Origin: Nocardiopsis sp. CC223A
GTDB taxonomy: Bacteria; Actinomycetota; Actinomycetes; Streptosporangiales; Streptosporangiaceae
Direction: 5' to 3'
Assembly (NCBI RefSeq): GCF_030766825.1
Contig: NZ_JASFDV010000067.1
Span: 1-40,553 of the forward strand
Length of the DNA: 40,553 nucleotides
Each line of letters starts with the position of its first letter. Within the stretch, counting starts at the first letter, position 1. This document shows, piece by piece, positions 32,369 to 39,723 of this stretch. The notes under the pieces are model-generated. The model was not told the DNA's origin and searched no databases. It was given only the letters and a program-made list of their open reading frames with translations. The translations under genes were made by a program, and so were the position numbers.

Positions 32369-33650
32369 CTTTGGGCGGCCCGTCCCCTCCACGCTCCCCC
32401 GCACCACCCCCCGTTCCGGTCAAGGACACCCCGGCCCCGGGCAAGGCCTCCCTCTCCGAGCGCAGCCCCAGCCCCGCGACCAGCGCCGACGCGCACAGCA
32501 CCCCGGCGAACACCAGAGCCGCGCCCCACCCCCAGCGGTCGTAGAAGAGCCCGCCAACCCAGCCCAGCACGCTCGCCCCCACGTAGTAGGCCAGCGTGTA
32601 CACCGACGACGCCTGCGCCCGCCCCGCACCGGCCCGCCGGGCCGCCCAGGCCGAGGCGGTGGCGTGCGCGCAGAAGAACACGAACGTGAACACCACCAGC
32701 CCCACCGCGACCACCGGCAGCCAGGGTGCGGCCAGCACCGCCGCCGCGGCGCCCATCACCGCGGCCGAGACCGCCAGCACCCGGTAGGGACCCCACCGGC
32801 CTCCGGCCCGCCCCGACCAGGCCGACCCGGCCATCCCCGCGGTGTAGGCGACGAAGAGCGAGGACGCCACCGCCTGCGACAGCCCGAACGGCCCGCCCGT
32901 CAGCCGGAACCCCAGCAGGTTGTACACGGTCATGAACGCGCCCATGAGGAGCAGCGCCTGGGCGTACAGCGCGGCCATCCCCGGGGTGGCCAGCGCCGCC
33001 CGCCACCGGGAGGGGCCGCCGGTCCCGCCGCCCCCGGCCCGGGGCGTCCCGCGGGTCCGGCGCGGCAGCGCGCACACGAACACCAGCCAGGCCAGGACGC
33101 CCACCGCGGTGGAGGCCGCCACCCCCCACTGCCAGCCCCCGGCGGCGGCCGCCCACCCCGAGACCAGGCGCCCGCCCATCCCGCCCAGCGGGTTCCCGGC
33201 GATGTACACGCCGATCGCCCGGGCGGCGTCGCCCGGGTGCAGCACCTCGGACAGGTGCGCCACCGCCGCCGCGGGCACCCCGCCCAGCGCCGCCCCCTGC
33301 ACCGCCCGCAGGGCCACCAGCAGCCACAGGTCCCCGGCGAAGGGCGCCGCGCAGCCGACCAGGGTGGCCACCGCCAGGGACACCGCGATCACCCGGGTAC
33401 GCCCGAACCGGTCCCCCAGCCCGCTCCACACCAGGGCGAACCCCGCCAGCGCGCCGGTGGCCGCCGACACCGTCAGCGACACCCGCGCCGCCGACTCCCC
33501 CAGGTCCGCCGCCAGCTCCGGCAGCACCGGCTGCACCGACCACAGCTGGGCGAAGGTCGCCACGGCCACGGCCACCATCGCCACCACGGTGCGCCGGTAG
33601 GCGGAGGTCCCGGCCCGGGGGCGGTCGTCGACAGGGTGCGCGGTGTCCAT
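32361..33650 (-). CDS. MFS exporter (AraJ/YnfM-like)
   Basis: A 429-residue permease with 12 predicted helices. ATG 33650 is chosen because MDTAHPVDDRPRAG gives a normal short cytoplasmic start before VAMVAVAVATFAQLWSVQPV. Motif A, GLGDRFGRTRVIAVSLAVAT, lies between helices two and three; RAVQGAALGGVPAAAVAHLS is the helix-four region. The second half begins at ALATPGMAALYAQALLLMGA. The layout is that of small-molecule exporters. It is divergent from a LysR gene, with direct repeats between, so it is the probable target of that regulator; the quinone-detoxification pair downstream may add a third step. Confidence 0.9.
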   Translation of the reverse strand: MDTAHPVDDRPRAGTSAYRRTVVAMVAVAVATFAQLWSVQPVLPELAADLGESAARVSLTVSAATGALAGFALVWSGLGDRFGRTRVIAVSLAVATLVGCAAPFAGDLWLLVALRAVQGAALGGVPAAAVAHLSEVLHPGDAARAIGVYIAGNPLGGMGGRLVSGWAAAAGGWQWGVAASTAVGVLAWLVFVCALPRRTRGTPRAGGGGTGGPSRWRAALATPGMAALYAQALLLMGAFMTVYNLLGFRLTGGPFGLSQAVASSLFVAYTAGMAGSAWSGRAGGRWGPYRVLAVSAAVMGAAAAVLAAPWLPVVAVGLVVFTFVFFCAHATASAWAARRAGAGRAQASSVYTLAYYVGASVLGWVGGLFYDRWGWGAALVFAGVLCASALVAGLGLRSEREALPGAGVSLTGTGGGAGERGGDGPPKVV

Positions 33651-33673
33651 ACCGCTCACGCTAGAAACCGACC

Positions 33674-33724
33674 GAACCATACGTCCAATGCATGAACGCG
33701 CCCTGAACCATACTGGAATGCATG
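33674..33724. promoter_or_regulatory. Tandem direct repeats in the MFS/LysR divergent promoter
   Basis: GAACCATACGTCCAATGCATG (first 20 bases shown at 33674-33693 plus G) recurs as GAACCATACTGGAATGCATG at 33705-33724, offset by 31 bases, about three helical turns. The second copy includes the LysR start codon. Equal spacing on one DNA face suits cooperative binding by LysR dimers. Confidence 0.6.
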
Positions 33725-34660
33725 GAATCCGAGGACGCCGACCGCATCACCCGGCTGCTGGCCCCCCGCCTGCACATGCTGGCCGCCCTGGCCCGCACCG
33801 AGCACGTCACCCGCGCCGCCGAGACCCTGGGGATGCCCCAGCCCACCCTGAGCAGGGCGATCGCCCGCCTTCAGGAGGACACCGGGCTCACCCTGGTCGA
33901 GCGCACCGGACGCGGGGTGCGGCTGACCCGCACCGGCCGCCTGCTGCTGCCGCACGTGGAGCGGGCCCTGGCGGACCTGGCCCGCGGGGTGGGCGAACTC
34001 ACCGACGCCGGACAGGGCCGGGTCGGCCTCACGTTCCTGCCCACGCTGGGCGTGGAGGTGGTGCCCGCCCTGCTGCGGGGCTTCCGCCGCGCCCACCCGG
34101 ACGTGCGCTTCACCCTGGTCCAGGAGCCCTGGGCCGACTCCCTGCGCCGCCTGGCCGAGGGCGGCGCCGACCTGGCGCTGACCTCGCCGCTGCCCGCCGA
34201 CCCGCGCCTGGCCTCGACCGTGCTGCACACCCAGGCGCTGCGCCTGGTGGTGCCCGAGCACCACCGGCTGGCCGCCGCCGACCGCGAGATCGCCCTGACC
34301 GAGGTGGCCGCGGAGGAGTTCGTGCTGCTCAAGCCGGGCCGGGGGGTGCGCCACCTCACCGACCTGATCACGGACCGGGCGGCGCTGACCCCGAAGGTCG
34401 CCTTCGAGGCCGACGACATCGCCACCGCCCGCGGGCTGGTCGGCGCCGGGCTGGGGGTGTCGGTGCTGCCCGCGCGCCCGCGCGGTCCGCTGCCGGGCAC
34501 GGTGGAACTGGCCCTGGCCGACCCGGGTGCGGTGCGGCCGATCGGAGTGGTGCACCCGGTCCAGGGCTCCGGCGGCGGCTACACGCCCCCGGCCGTGGCG
34601 ACGTTCCTCGCCCACGTGCGCCGGCACGGGCCGCGGCTGATCCCCGACCTGACCGGCTGA
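33722..34660 (+). CDS. LysR-family transcriptional regulator
   Basis: A 312-residue LysR protein from ATG 33722. The winged helix (about 15-75) contains VTRAAETLGMPQPTLSRAIA, and TGLTLVERTGRGVRLTRTGR follows. The effector domain runs from about 95 (GQGRVGLTFLPTLGVEVVPA) to 300. It is divergent from the MFS exporter; the 70 bases between carry a tandem repeat overlapping this start codon, so it likely represses itself and controls the exporter. This is the pattern seen in many one-component drug or metabolite exporters. Confidence 0.94.
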   Translation: MESEDADRITRLLAPRLHMLAALARTEHVTRAAETLGMPQPTLSRAIARLQEDTGLTLVERTGRGVRLTRTGRLLLPHVERALADLARGVGELTDAGQGRVGLTFLPTLGVEVVPALLRGFRRAHPDVRFTLVQEPWADSLRRLAEGGADLALTSPLPADPRLASTVLHTQALRLVVPEHHRLAAADREIALTEVAAEEFVLLKPGRGVRHLTDLITDRAALTPKVAFEADDIATARGLVGAGLGVSVLPARPRGPLPGTVELALADPGAVRPIGVVHPVQGSGGGYTPPAVATFLAHVRRHGPRLIPDLTG

Positions 34661-34723
34661 CCCGACGGTCCGACCGGCGAAAACCCCTTGCCCGGCGCGG
34701 GGGCCGCCACCACGATGGCCGCC

Positions 34724-35509
34724 ATGACACGAACCGAGGGTTCCCCGACCGCACGCCCCGTGGCCCTGGTCACCGGGGTGGGCCGCACCCGCGGCATCGG
34801 CGCCGCGATCGCCCTGCGCCTGGCCGGGGCCGGCTGGGACATCGCCTTCACCCACTGGACCCCCTACGATGCCCGGATGCCCTGGGGCGCCGAGCCCGGC
34901 GCCACCGCGCGGATCCGCGCGGCCCTGGCCGAACGCGGGGCCGCCCACCTGGCCCTGGAGGCCGACCTCGCCGACCCCGCGGTCCCGGACCGGGTCGTGG
35001 CGCGGGTCACCGCCGAGCTGGGCGCGCCCACCGCCCTGGTCCTGTGCCACTGCGAGTCGGTGGACTCCTCGCTGCCGGACACCGATGTGGAGTCCTTCGA
35101 CCGGCACTTCGCGGTCAACACCCGCGCCTCCTGGCTGCTGGTGCGCGCCTTCGCCGGCGCCTTCACAGCGCCCCGCGGGTCCGGCCGGATCGTCGCGCTG
35201 ACCAGCGACCACACCGTCGGCAACCTGCCCTACGGAGCGAGCAAGGGGGCGCTGGACCGGGTCGTCACCGCCGCCGCCCGGGAGCTGGCCCACCTGGGCG
35301 TGTGCGCCAACGCGGTGAACCCGGGGCCGGTCGACACCGGGTGGATGGCCCCCGGGCTGAAGGAGGAGCTGGCCGGGCACACCCCGCTGGGCCGCATCGG
35401 CACCCCTGAGGACACCGCCGACCTGGTCGAATTCCTGTGCTCGCCGCGCGGCGGGTGGGTCAACGGGCAGTTGCTGCACAGCGATGGCGGGATCTCCGCG
35501 CCGTCCTGA
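34724..35509 (+). CDS. Short-chain dehydrogenase/reductase
   Basis: A 261-residue SDR enzyme. The NAD(P) loop is VALVTGVGRTRGIGAAIALR (T-G-x-x-x-R-G-I-G), with an insertion typical of SDRs annotated as 3-ketoacyl-ACP-reductase-like. LCHCESVDSS stands where N-A-G normally is. Catalytic Ser is in IVALTSDH and Tyr/Lys in PYGASKGALDRV. NPGPVDTGWM and the C-terminal WVNGQLLHSDGGIS are family standard. Ser replaced by SDH-context Ser and the altered N-A-G site suggest an atypical member. ATG 34724 gives the normal start; the preceding frame is open without similarity. It follows the LysR gene by about 60 bases on the same strand. Confidence 0.88.
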   Translation: MTRTEGSPTARPVALVTGVGRTRGIGAAIALRLAGAGWDIAFTHWTPYDARMPWGAEPGATARIRAALAERGAAHLALEADLADPAVPDRVVARVTAELGAPTALVLCHCESVDSSLPDTDVESFDRHFAVNTRASWLLVRAFAGAFTAPRGSGRIVALTSDHTVGNLPYGASKGALDRVVTAAARELAHLGVCANAVNPGPVDTGWMAPGLKEELAGHTPLGRIGTPEDTADLVEFLCSPRGGWVNGQLLHSDGGISAPS

Positions 35510-35724
35510 GCGCACGGCGCGGCCGCCGTGTTCCGGATCAGGACGGTATCCGGACCGCGGCGGCCGCGCGCCCCATAGTCGGCCGTAACTTGTCCGAATG
35601 TCAACAAAACGGTGGCGGAACGGGATCGCCCGCAACCGTACCGAGACCCGAACGGTTCTCACTTTCCACTGCGTGCGCCCTACACTTTCCCAGCACCCGA
35701 CCACCCCGTCATCCGAGGAGGCGC

Positions 35725-36438
35725 ATGCGCAGGGCCCGGCGGCGCGGGCTCGCCCACGAGGCGGCCGACCGTATCCGCGAGTCCATCCTCCAGGGCACCC
35801 TGCCCCCCGGCGCACCGCTGCGCGAGGTCGACCTGGCCACCCGGCTGGACGTCAGCCGCGGCTCCGTCCGCGAGGGGCTGGCGCTGCTGGAGCGCGACGG
35901 CCTGGTCGTCAGCGAGTGGCACCGCGGCGCCCGCGTCATCGAACTCACCCCGGCCGACGTCGACGAGGTCTACACCGTGCGCGGAGCACTGGAGCGCCTG
36001 GCCGCCCACCGCGCCGCCACACGTGTCACCGACACCCACCTGGCCGAGCTGTCCGACCTGGTCGACGCCCTGGACCGGGCGCTGTCCGACGACGCCGACG
36101 CCGCCGAGCTGCTCCGCCTGGACCTGGGCTTCCACGACCTCCTCTACGAGATCGCCGCCAACACCCGCCTGGTGCGCGCCTGGTGGACGCTGCGCTCCCC
36201 GGTCCACCTGTTCCAGCTCACCCGCATACGCCGCTGCCACCCGCACTACCGCCGGGACTCGGTGGAGGAGCACCGCACCCTGGTCGACCTGATCCGGCGG
36301 CGCGAGGCCGACGCCGCCGGGCGCTGTGCCGAGGCCCACGTGGCCGCCTCCCGCGACGCGCTGATCCACATGCTCGGCACGGACACGCCCGACACGGGGC
36401 CCACCGACACCGACGGCGGCTTGGGTAGGCTAACCTAA
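35725..36438 (+). CDS. GntR-family regulator with FCD effector domain
   Basis: A 237-residue FadR-subfamily regulator. ATG 35725 has GAGGAGG at 35715-35721. The winged helix (10-75) includes ADRIRESILQGTLPPGAPLR and TRLDVSRGSVREGLALLERD. The FCD domain follows, with metal-binding candidates in LDLGFHDLLYEIAANTRLVR and SVEEHRTLVDLIRRREADAA and the final His of CAEAHVAASRD. Members bind small carboxylates, often through a metal. Its stop codon TAA (36436-36438) lies inside an iron box, so the 3' end of the gene doubles as operator for the next one. The AT-rich upstream part (about 35580-35700) should be the promoter. Confidence 0.92.
   Translation: MRRARRRGLAHEAADRIRESILQGTLPPGAPLREVDLATRLDVSRGSVREGLALLERDGLVVSEWHRGARVIELTPADVDEVYTVRGALERLAAHRAATRVTDTHLAELSDLVDALDRALSDDADAAELLRLDLGFHDLLYEIAANTRLVRAWWTLRSPVHLFQLTRIRRCHPHYRRDSVEEHRTLVDLIRRREADAAGRCAEAHVAASRDALIHMLGTDTPDTGPTDTDGGLGRLT
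36420..36438 (+). promoter_or_regulatory. Iron box before the sucrase/ferredoxin-like gene
   Basis: The 19 bases match TTAGGTTAGGCTAACCTAA at 16 of 19 places, the better of the two iron boxes here. It overlaps the end of the GntR gene and lies 52 bases before the ATG at 36490. Repression of the following gene by an iron-loaded DtxR/IdeR protein is expected. Confidence 0.8.
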
Positions 36439-36489
36439 CCTCGGCGCGCGAACGTGTCCGGGCACGTCCCGGGCACCTCGCGCGCCCGT

Positions 36490-37446
36490 ATGCACTCTCC
36501 CGCCCGATTGGACCGACCCGTGCGCCTACCCACCGCCCCGGACGGCAGCCGGGGCTGCTCGGCCCTGGCCCGCTACACCGGCGAGCAGATCGCCGGAACG
36601 GCCGGACGCACCGTCGGATGGCTGCTCATCGAACACCCCGGCCCCTGGCGCAACCCCACCTTCACCAGCCCCGGGCTGGACAAGGGCGTCGTCTCCGCCC
36701 TGGCCGCGCAGATCACCGGCCACGACGTCAAACCGCAGCTCATCAAGCGCCCCGGTGCCGGTCGTGGCACCGGTGGTCCGCGCCGCGCCTACCTGGCCCA
36801 CGTCAGCCGCACCTCCCCCTGGGTGCGCCGCTTCGACTTCACCGACCAGGCCGAGCTGCTGGACATCGACGTCACCGCCGCCGAGCGGCCCGAACCGCCG
36901 GACCTGGGCACCCCCGTCGACCACACCCTGTACCTGGTCTGCACCCACGCCAAGAAGGACCCCTGCTGCGCGGTCCTGGGCCGCCCGGTGGCCGCCGCCC
37001 TGGCCGGCACCGACGCCGAGGTGTGGGAGACCACCCATGTGGGCGGCGACCGGTTCGCCGCCAACCTGGTCGCCCTGCCCCAGGGCGCCTACTTCGGCCG
37101 CCTGGACCCCGCCTCGGCCGTGGACACCGTCACCGCACTGGAGGGCGGCCGCATCGTCCCCGCCAACTTCCGCGGCCGGTGCAGCGACTCCTCCGCCGTC
37201 CAGGCCGCCGAGGCGGCGCTGCGCATGCGCCTGGGCACCGTCGGCACCGACGAGATCACCCACCTGGGCGAGGAGGACACCCCCGACGGCGTCCGCGTCA
37301 CCCTGGGCCACGACCGGGGCCTGTACACGGTCTCCGTCGCCCGGGAGGAGGGGGCGGCCTGCCCCACCACCTGCTCGGCGGCCGAGCTCAGCCGCCCGGT
37401 CCACCACCGTGTCACCGAGATCGAGGGCCTGCCCGCTCGCGTCTGA
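36490..37446 (+). CDS. Sucrase/ferredoxin-like (thioredoxin-fold ferredoxin) protein, iron-regulated
   Basis: A protein of 318 residues from ATG 36490; GTGs at 36454 and 36520 are alternatives, and 36520 gives the family's usual short lead before the first Cys. Signatures: DGSRGCSALARYTGEQI, VGWLLIEHPGPWRNP, then YLVCTHAKKDPCCAVLG and ETTHVGGDRFAANLVALP. The Cys pattern (C...CC) and H-x-G-G-D-R are those of Suc_Fer-like thioredoxin-fold [2Fe-2S] proteins. The iron box just upstream indicates expression when iron is scarce, so a reductase role in releasing iron from siderophores is a reasonable inference, with the transporter at 24-28 kb as possible partner. Confidence 0.85.
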   Translation: MHSPARLDRPVRLPTAPDGSRGCSALARYTGEQIAGTAGRTVGWLLIEHPGPWRNPTFTSPGLDKGVVSALAAQITGHDVKPQLIKRPGAGRGTGGPRRAYLAHVSRTSPWVRRFDFTDQAELLDIDVTAAERPEPPDLGTPVDHTLYLVCTHAKKDPCCAVLGRPVAAALAGTDAEVWETTHVGGDRFAANLVALPQGAYFGRLDPASAVDTVTALEGGRIVPANFRGRCSDSSAVQAAEAALRMRLGTVGTDEITHLGEEDTPDGVRVTLGHDRGLYTVSVAREEGAACPTTCSAAELSRPVHHRVTEIEGLPARV

Positions 37447-37524
37447 CCGTGTGAGACCGCCCACACCCCCGGTCGGGACCCCCTGCCGACCGGGGGTTCC
37501 CACGGTCCCGCCCTTCGCCCTGCG

Positions 37525-37562
37525 ATATGACGGCGTGCAGAATTCCTCATATGACCATGAGG
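37525..37562. promoter_or_regulatory. ArsR-type operator candidate before the ArsR relic
   Basis: ATATGA (37525-37530) and TCATAT (37548-37553) form an inverted repeat, and CCTCAT / ATGAGG (37545-37562, six-base spacer) form a second. The patch is AT-rich against its surroundings. Such dyads fit ArsR-family binding sites; the adjacent regulator gene is broken. Confidence 0.45.
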
Positions 37563-37599
37563 TGGTGACGATCCCGCGCGGCCCGCCCGAGGACCGCCC

Positions 37600-37916
37600 G
37601 TGCACCGTCCGCTCCACCGGGCCGGGGCCGGGTTCTTCCGCGTGTTCGGCCGCCCCGTGCGCATCCGCGTGCCGGAACCGCTCCGGGACGGCCCGCGCCG
37701 GTGCGCGACCTGCTCGCCGACACCGGGGGCGAACCCTCCGACCTCTCCCGGCGACTCGCCGTGCCGTCGGAGGTGCGCCCCGACCACGAGCGGGCGCTGC
37801 GCTCCCAGGCCGCGATCGAGGACCTGTACGCCCGCGGGCTGGTCCTGGACACCACCCCGCGGGCCATCGGGCGCGCCCACGCGCTGCTGCGCGAGAGCGG
37901 CACCCTACCCGCCTGA
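37600..37916 (+). pseudogene. Frameshifted ArsR-family regulator relic
   Basis: From GTG 37600 the product PLHRAGAGFFRVFGRPVRIR matches the start of ArsR/SmtB repressors (PLYQAKAEFFKTLGHPVRIR-like). At about 37696 the frame must change: losing one C turns G-P-R-P-V-R into G-P-R-R-C-A. In the other frame the match continues as PVRDLLADTGGEPSDLSRRL and AV (helix-turn-helix). After that the sequence no longer fits the family: the wing (VLRRAGLV) is lost, and it ends with LYARGLVLDTTPRAIGRAHA. The missing base and degenerate wing mean no working repressor. The end overlaps the MarR gene's 3' end by 12 bases. Confidence 0.65.
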
Positions 37917-38390
37917 GGCCTCCCCTGCGGGCTCCGCGCCGCCGGCGACCTCGGCGGTGGCGCGGGTCTGGGCGGCGGCGGCCCGGGTGAGGTACCCGGC
38001 GATGAGGGCGAGCTGGTCGGCGTCGTAGTCGGCGTGGACCGCGCCGAGTTCGCGCATGAGGGGGCCGAACACCTCCTCGGCGCGCTCGGTGGGAACGCCG
38101 GTGAGGGTGACCACGACCCGGCGGCGGTCGCTCTCGTCCCTGCCGCGGGTGATCAGGCCGCGGCGCTGGAGCCGGTCCAGGACGCCGGTCACCGAGGCGG
38201 GGGCCAGCCCGGAGTGGCGGACGAGTTCCCCGGCGGTGCAGGGACCGTGCCGTTCCAGCAGGTCCAGCATCTTCCAGTCGCTGGGACCGATGCCCAGGCG
38301 CTCGCCCACGGCGGTGTGGAACATCACCGCGGCCGCGGAGAGCTCCCGTCCGGCCTGCTCGACCTCGCGCAGCGCCCTGTCCCGATCCAT
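37905..38390 (-). CDS. MarR-family transcriptional regulator
   Basis: A 161-residue MarR repressor from ATG 38390, preceded by GGAGAAGG. The winged helix is visible in MLDLLERHGPCTAGELVRHS, GLAPASVTGVLDRLQRRGLI and the wing RDESDRRRVVVTLT, which has the conserved D-x-R-R-R. The C-terminal helix completes the dimer fold and the tail is Ala/Gly-rich. It is divergent from the FAD monooxygenase gene, and a perfect 24-base palindrome lies between them, which is almost certainly its operator. A phenolic or aromatic ligand is usual for this pairing. Confidence 0.93.
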   Translation of the reverse strand: MDRDRALREVEQAGRELSAAAVMFHTAVGERLGIGPSDWKMLDLLERHGPCTAGELVRHSGLAPASVTGVLDRLQRRGLITRGRDESDRRRVVVTLTGVPTERAEEVFGPLMRELGAVHADYDADQLALIAGYLTRAAAAQTRATAEVAGGAEPAGEASGG

Positions 38391-38465
38391 GCCTTCTCCG
38401 TTCCGCCGACTCTTCCGCACGCCCGTGGGGCGCCGCGCCCTTGACTGCGTCGACCCCTCCGAATA

Positions 38466-38489
38466 TATTTCGTTCGACCGAACGAAATA
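38466..38489. promoter_or_regulatory. MarR operator between divergent MarR and monooxygenase genes
   Basis: Perfect 11-base arms TATTTCGTTCG / CGAACGAAATA are separated by AC. It starts 76 bases from the MarR ATG and ends 25 bases before the monooxygenase ATG, overlapping the likely promoter of the latter. This strong, AT-rich palindrome should bind a MarR dimer. Confidence 0.85.
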
Positions 38490-38514
38490 ATATTGTCGCT
38501 CACAGGAGACCATC

Positions 38515-39717
38515 ATGCGCGTTCTCATCAGCGGCGGCGGCATCGGCGGCCCCGCACTGGCCCTGGCCCTGCACCGGGCCGGCATCGACGTCCGCACCTT
38601 CGAGGCCCACCCGGGCCCCGCCGCCTCCCTCGGCTCCCACCTGGGGCTGGCCCCCAACGGACTCGCCGCCCTGCACGCCCTGGGCGCGGGCGAGGACGTC
38701 ATCGCCCGCTCCGCCTTCCCCAGCGACACCATCGAGTTCACCAACGGCCGCGGCCGCGTCCTGGGCCGCCTCAGCGACGGCTCCACCGCCCAGGGAGAGC
38801 ACCTGCGCACCCGCACCATCACCCGCGGCCGCCTACAGACCGTCCTGGCCGACGCCGCCGCACGGGCCGGGGTCCCCGTCGCCTACGGCAAGCGCCTGGT
38901 CTCCCACACCGACCACGGCGACCACGTCACCGTCGCCTTCGCCGACGGCGGCACCGCCCGGGGCGACGTCCTCATCGGCGCCGACGGCATCCACTCCCCC
39001 GTCCGCCGCACCATGGACCCCGCCGCGCCCCGGCCCGCCTACACCGGGCTGCTCAACCTGGGCGGCTCCCTGCCCGCGGGCCTGCTGCCCGCCACCCCCG
39101 AGGGCACCACCCGCATGGTCTTCGGCCGCCGCGCCTTCCTCGGCCACCAGACCGGCGGGGGGACCACCCTGTGGTTCGTCAACCTGCCCCACCCCGACCC
39201 CGCGCCCGCTGAGCCCGCGGGCGGCTGGCAGCGCCACGTCCTGGACCGGTTCGCCGACGACGACCCCGCCATCGCCGCCGCCCTGGCCCACGCCGACCCC
39301 GCCGCCTTCACCCCGACGGGCATCCATGACATCGCCTCGCTGCCCCGCTGGAGCCGCGGCCGTGTCGGCCTGCTGGGCGACGCCGCCCACGCCATGGCCC
39401 CCTCCAGCGGACAGGGCGCCTCCCAGGCCCTGGAGGACGCCCTGGTCCTGGCCTCGTGCCTACGCGACATCGACGACCCCGTCCACGCCCTGAGCACCTA
39501 CGAGCACCTGCGCCGCGACCGCGTCGAACGCGTCGTCGCCATCGGCCGCCGCCAGGGCTCCCTCAAACTCGCGCGGAACCCCGTCACCGCGTTCCTGCGC
39601 GACCTCGCCCTGCCCCTGGTGTTCAAAGCCGTCGCCCGCACCGACCCGCACCGCGAGGTGTTCGCCCACCGCATCGACCCCGACCGGCCGGTCCGGCCCG
39701 CCGGGGTCCGCGGCTAG
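38515..39717 (+). CDS. FAD-dependent aromatic monooxygenase
   Basis: A 400-residue class A flavoprotein hydroxylase. The FAD loop is VLISGGGIGGPALALALHRA (G-x-G-x-x-G), the D-G motif lies at VLIGADGIHSPVRRTM, and the second FAD motif is GRVGLLGDAAHAMAPSSGQG followed by ASQALEDALVLA. It should hydroxylate or epoxidise an aromatic or polyketide-type substrate with NAD(P)H and oxygen; related proteins inactivate tetracyclines and rifamycins or act in salicylate breakdown, and the sequence does not decide. ATG 38515 has CAGGAG before it. Control by the divergent MarR protein through the 38466 palindrome is expected. Confidence 0.92.
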   Translation: MRVLISGGGIGGPALALALHRAGIDVRTFEAHPGPAASLGSHLGLAPNGLAALHALGAGEDVIARSAFPSDTIEFTNGRGRVLGRLSDGSTAQGEHLRTRTITRGRLQTVLADAAARAGVPVAYGKRLVSHTDHGDHVTVAFADGGTARGDVLIGADGIHSPVRRTMDPAAPRPAYTGLLNLGGSLPAGLLPATPEGTTRMVFGRRAFLGHQTGGGTTLWFVNLPHPDPAPAEPAGGWQRHVLDRFADDDPAIAAALAHADPAAFTPTGIHDIASLPRWSRGRVGLLGDAAHAMAPSSGQGASQALEDALVLASCLRDIDDPVHALSTYEHLRRDRVERVVAIGRRQGSLKLARNPVTAFLRDLALPLVFKAVARTDPHREVFAHRIDPDRPVRPAGVRG

Positions 39718-39723
39718 CGCCAG

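Noticed and set aside
30745..33543. 932-residue open frame on the minus strand spanning three genes
   Set aside because: Only its last 211 residues are a real gene (the hydrolase). The rest reads the dioxygenase and MFS genes in a wrong frame.
37701..37916. A free-standing 71-residue gene
   Set aside because: Its first residues continue the ArsR match from the other frame, so it is better read as the second half of a frameshifted relic.
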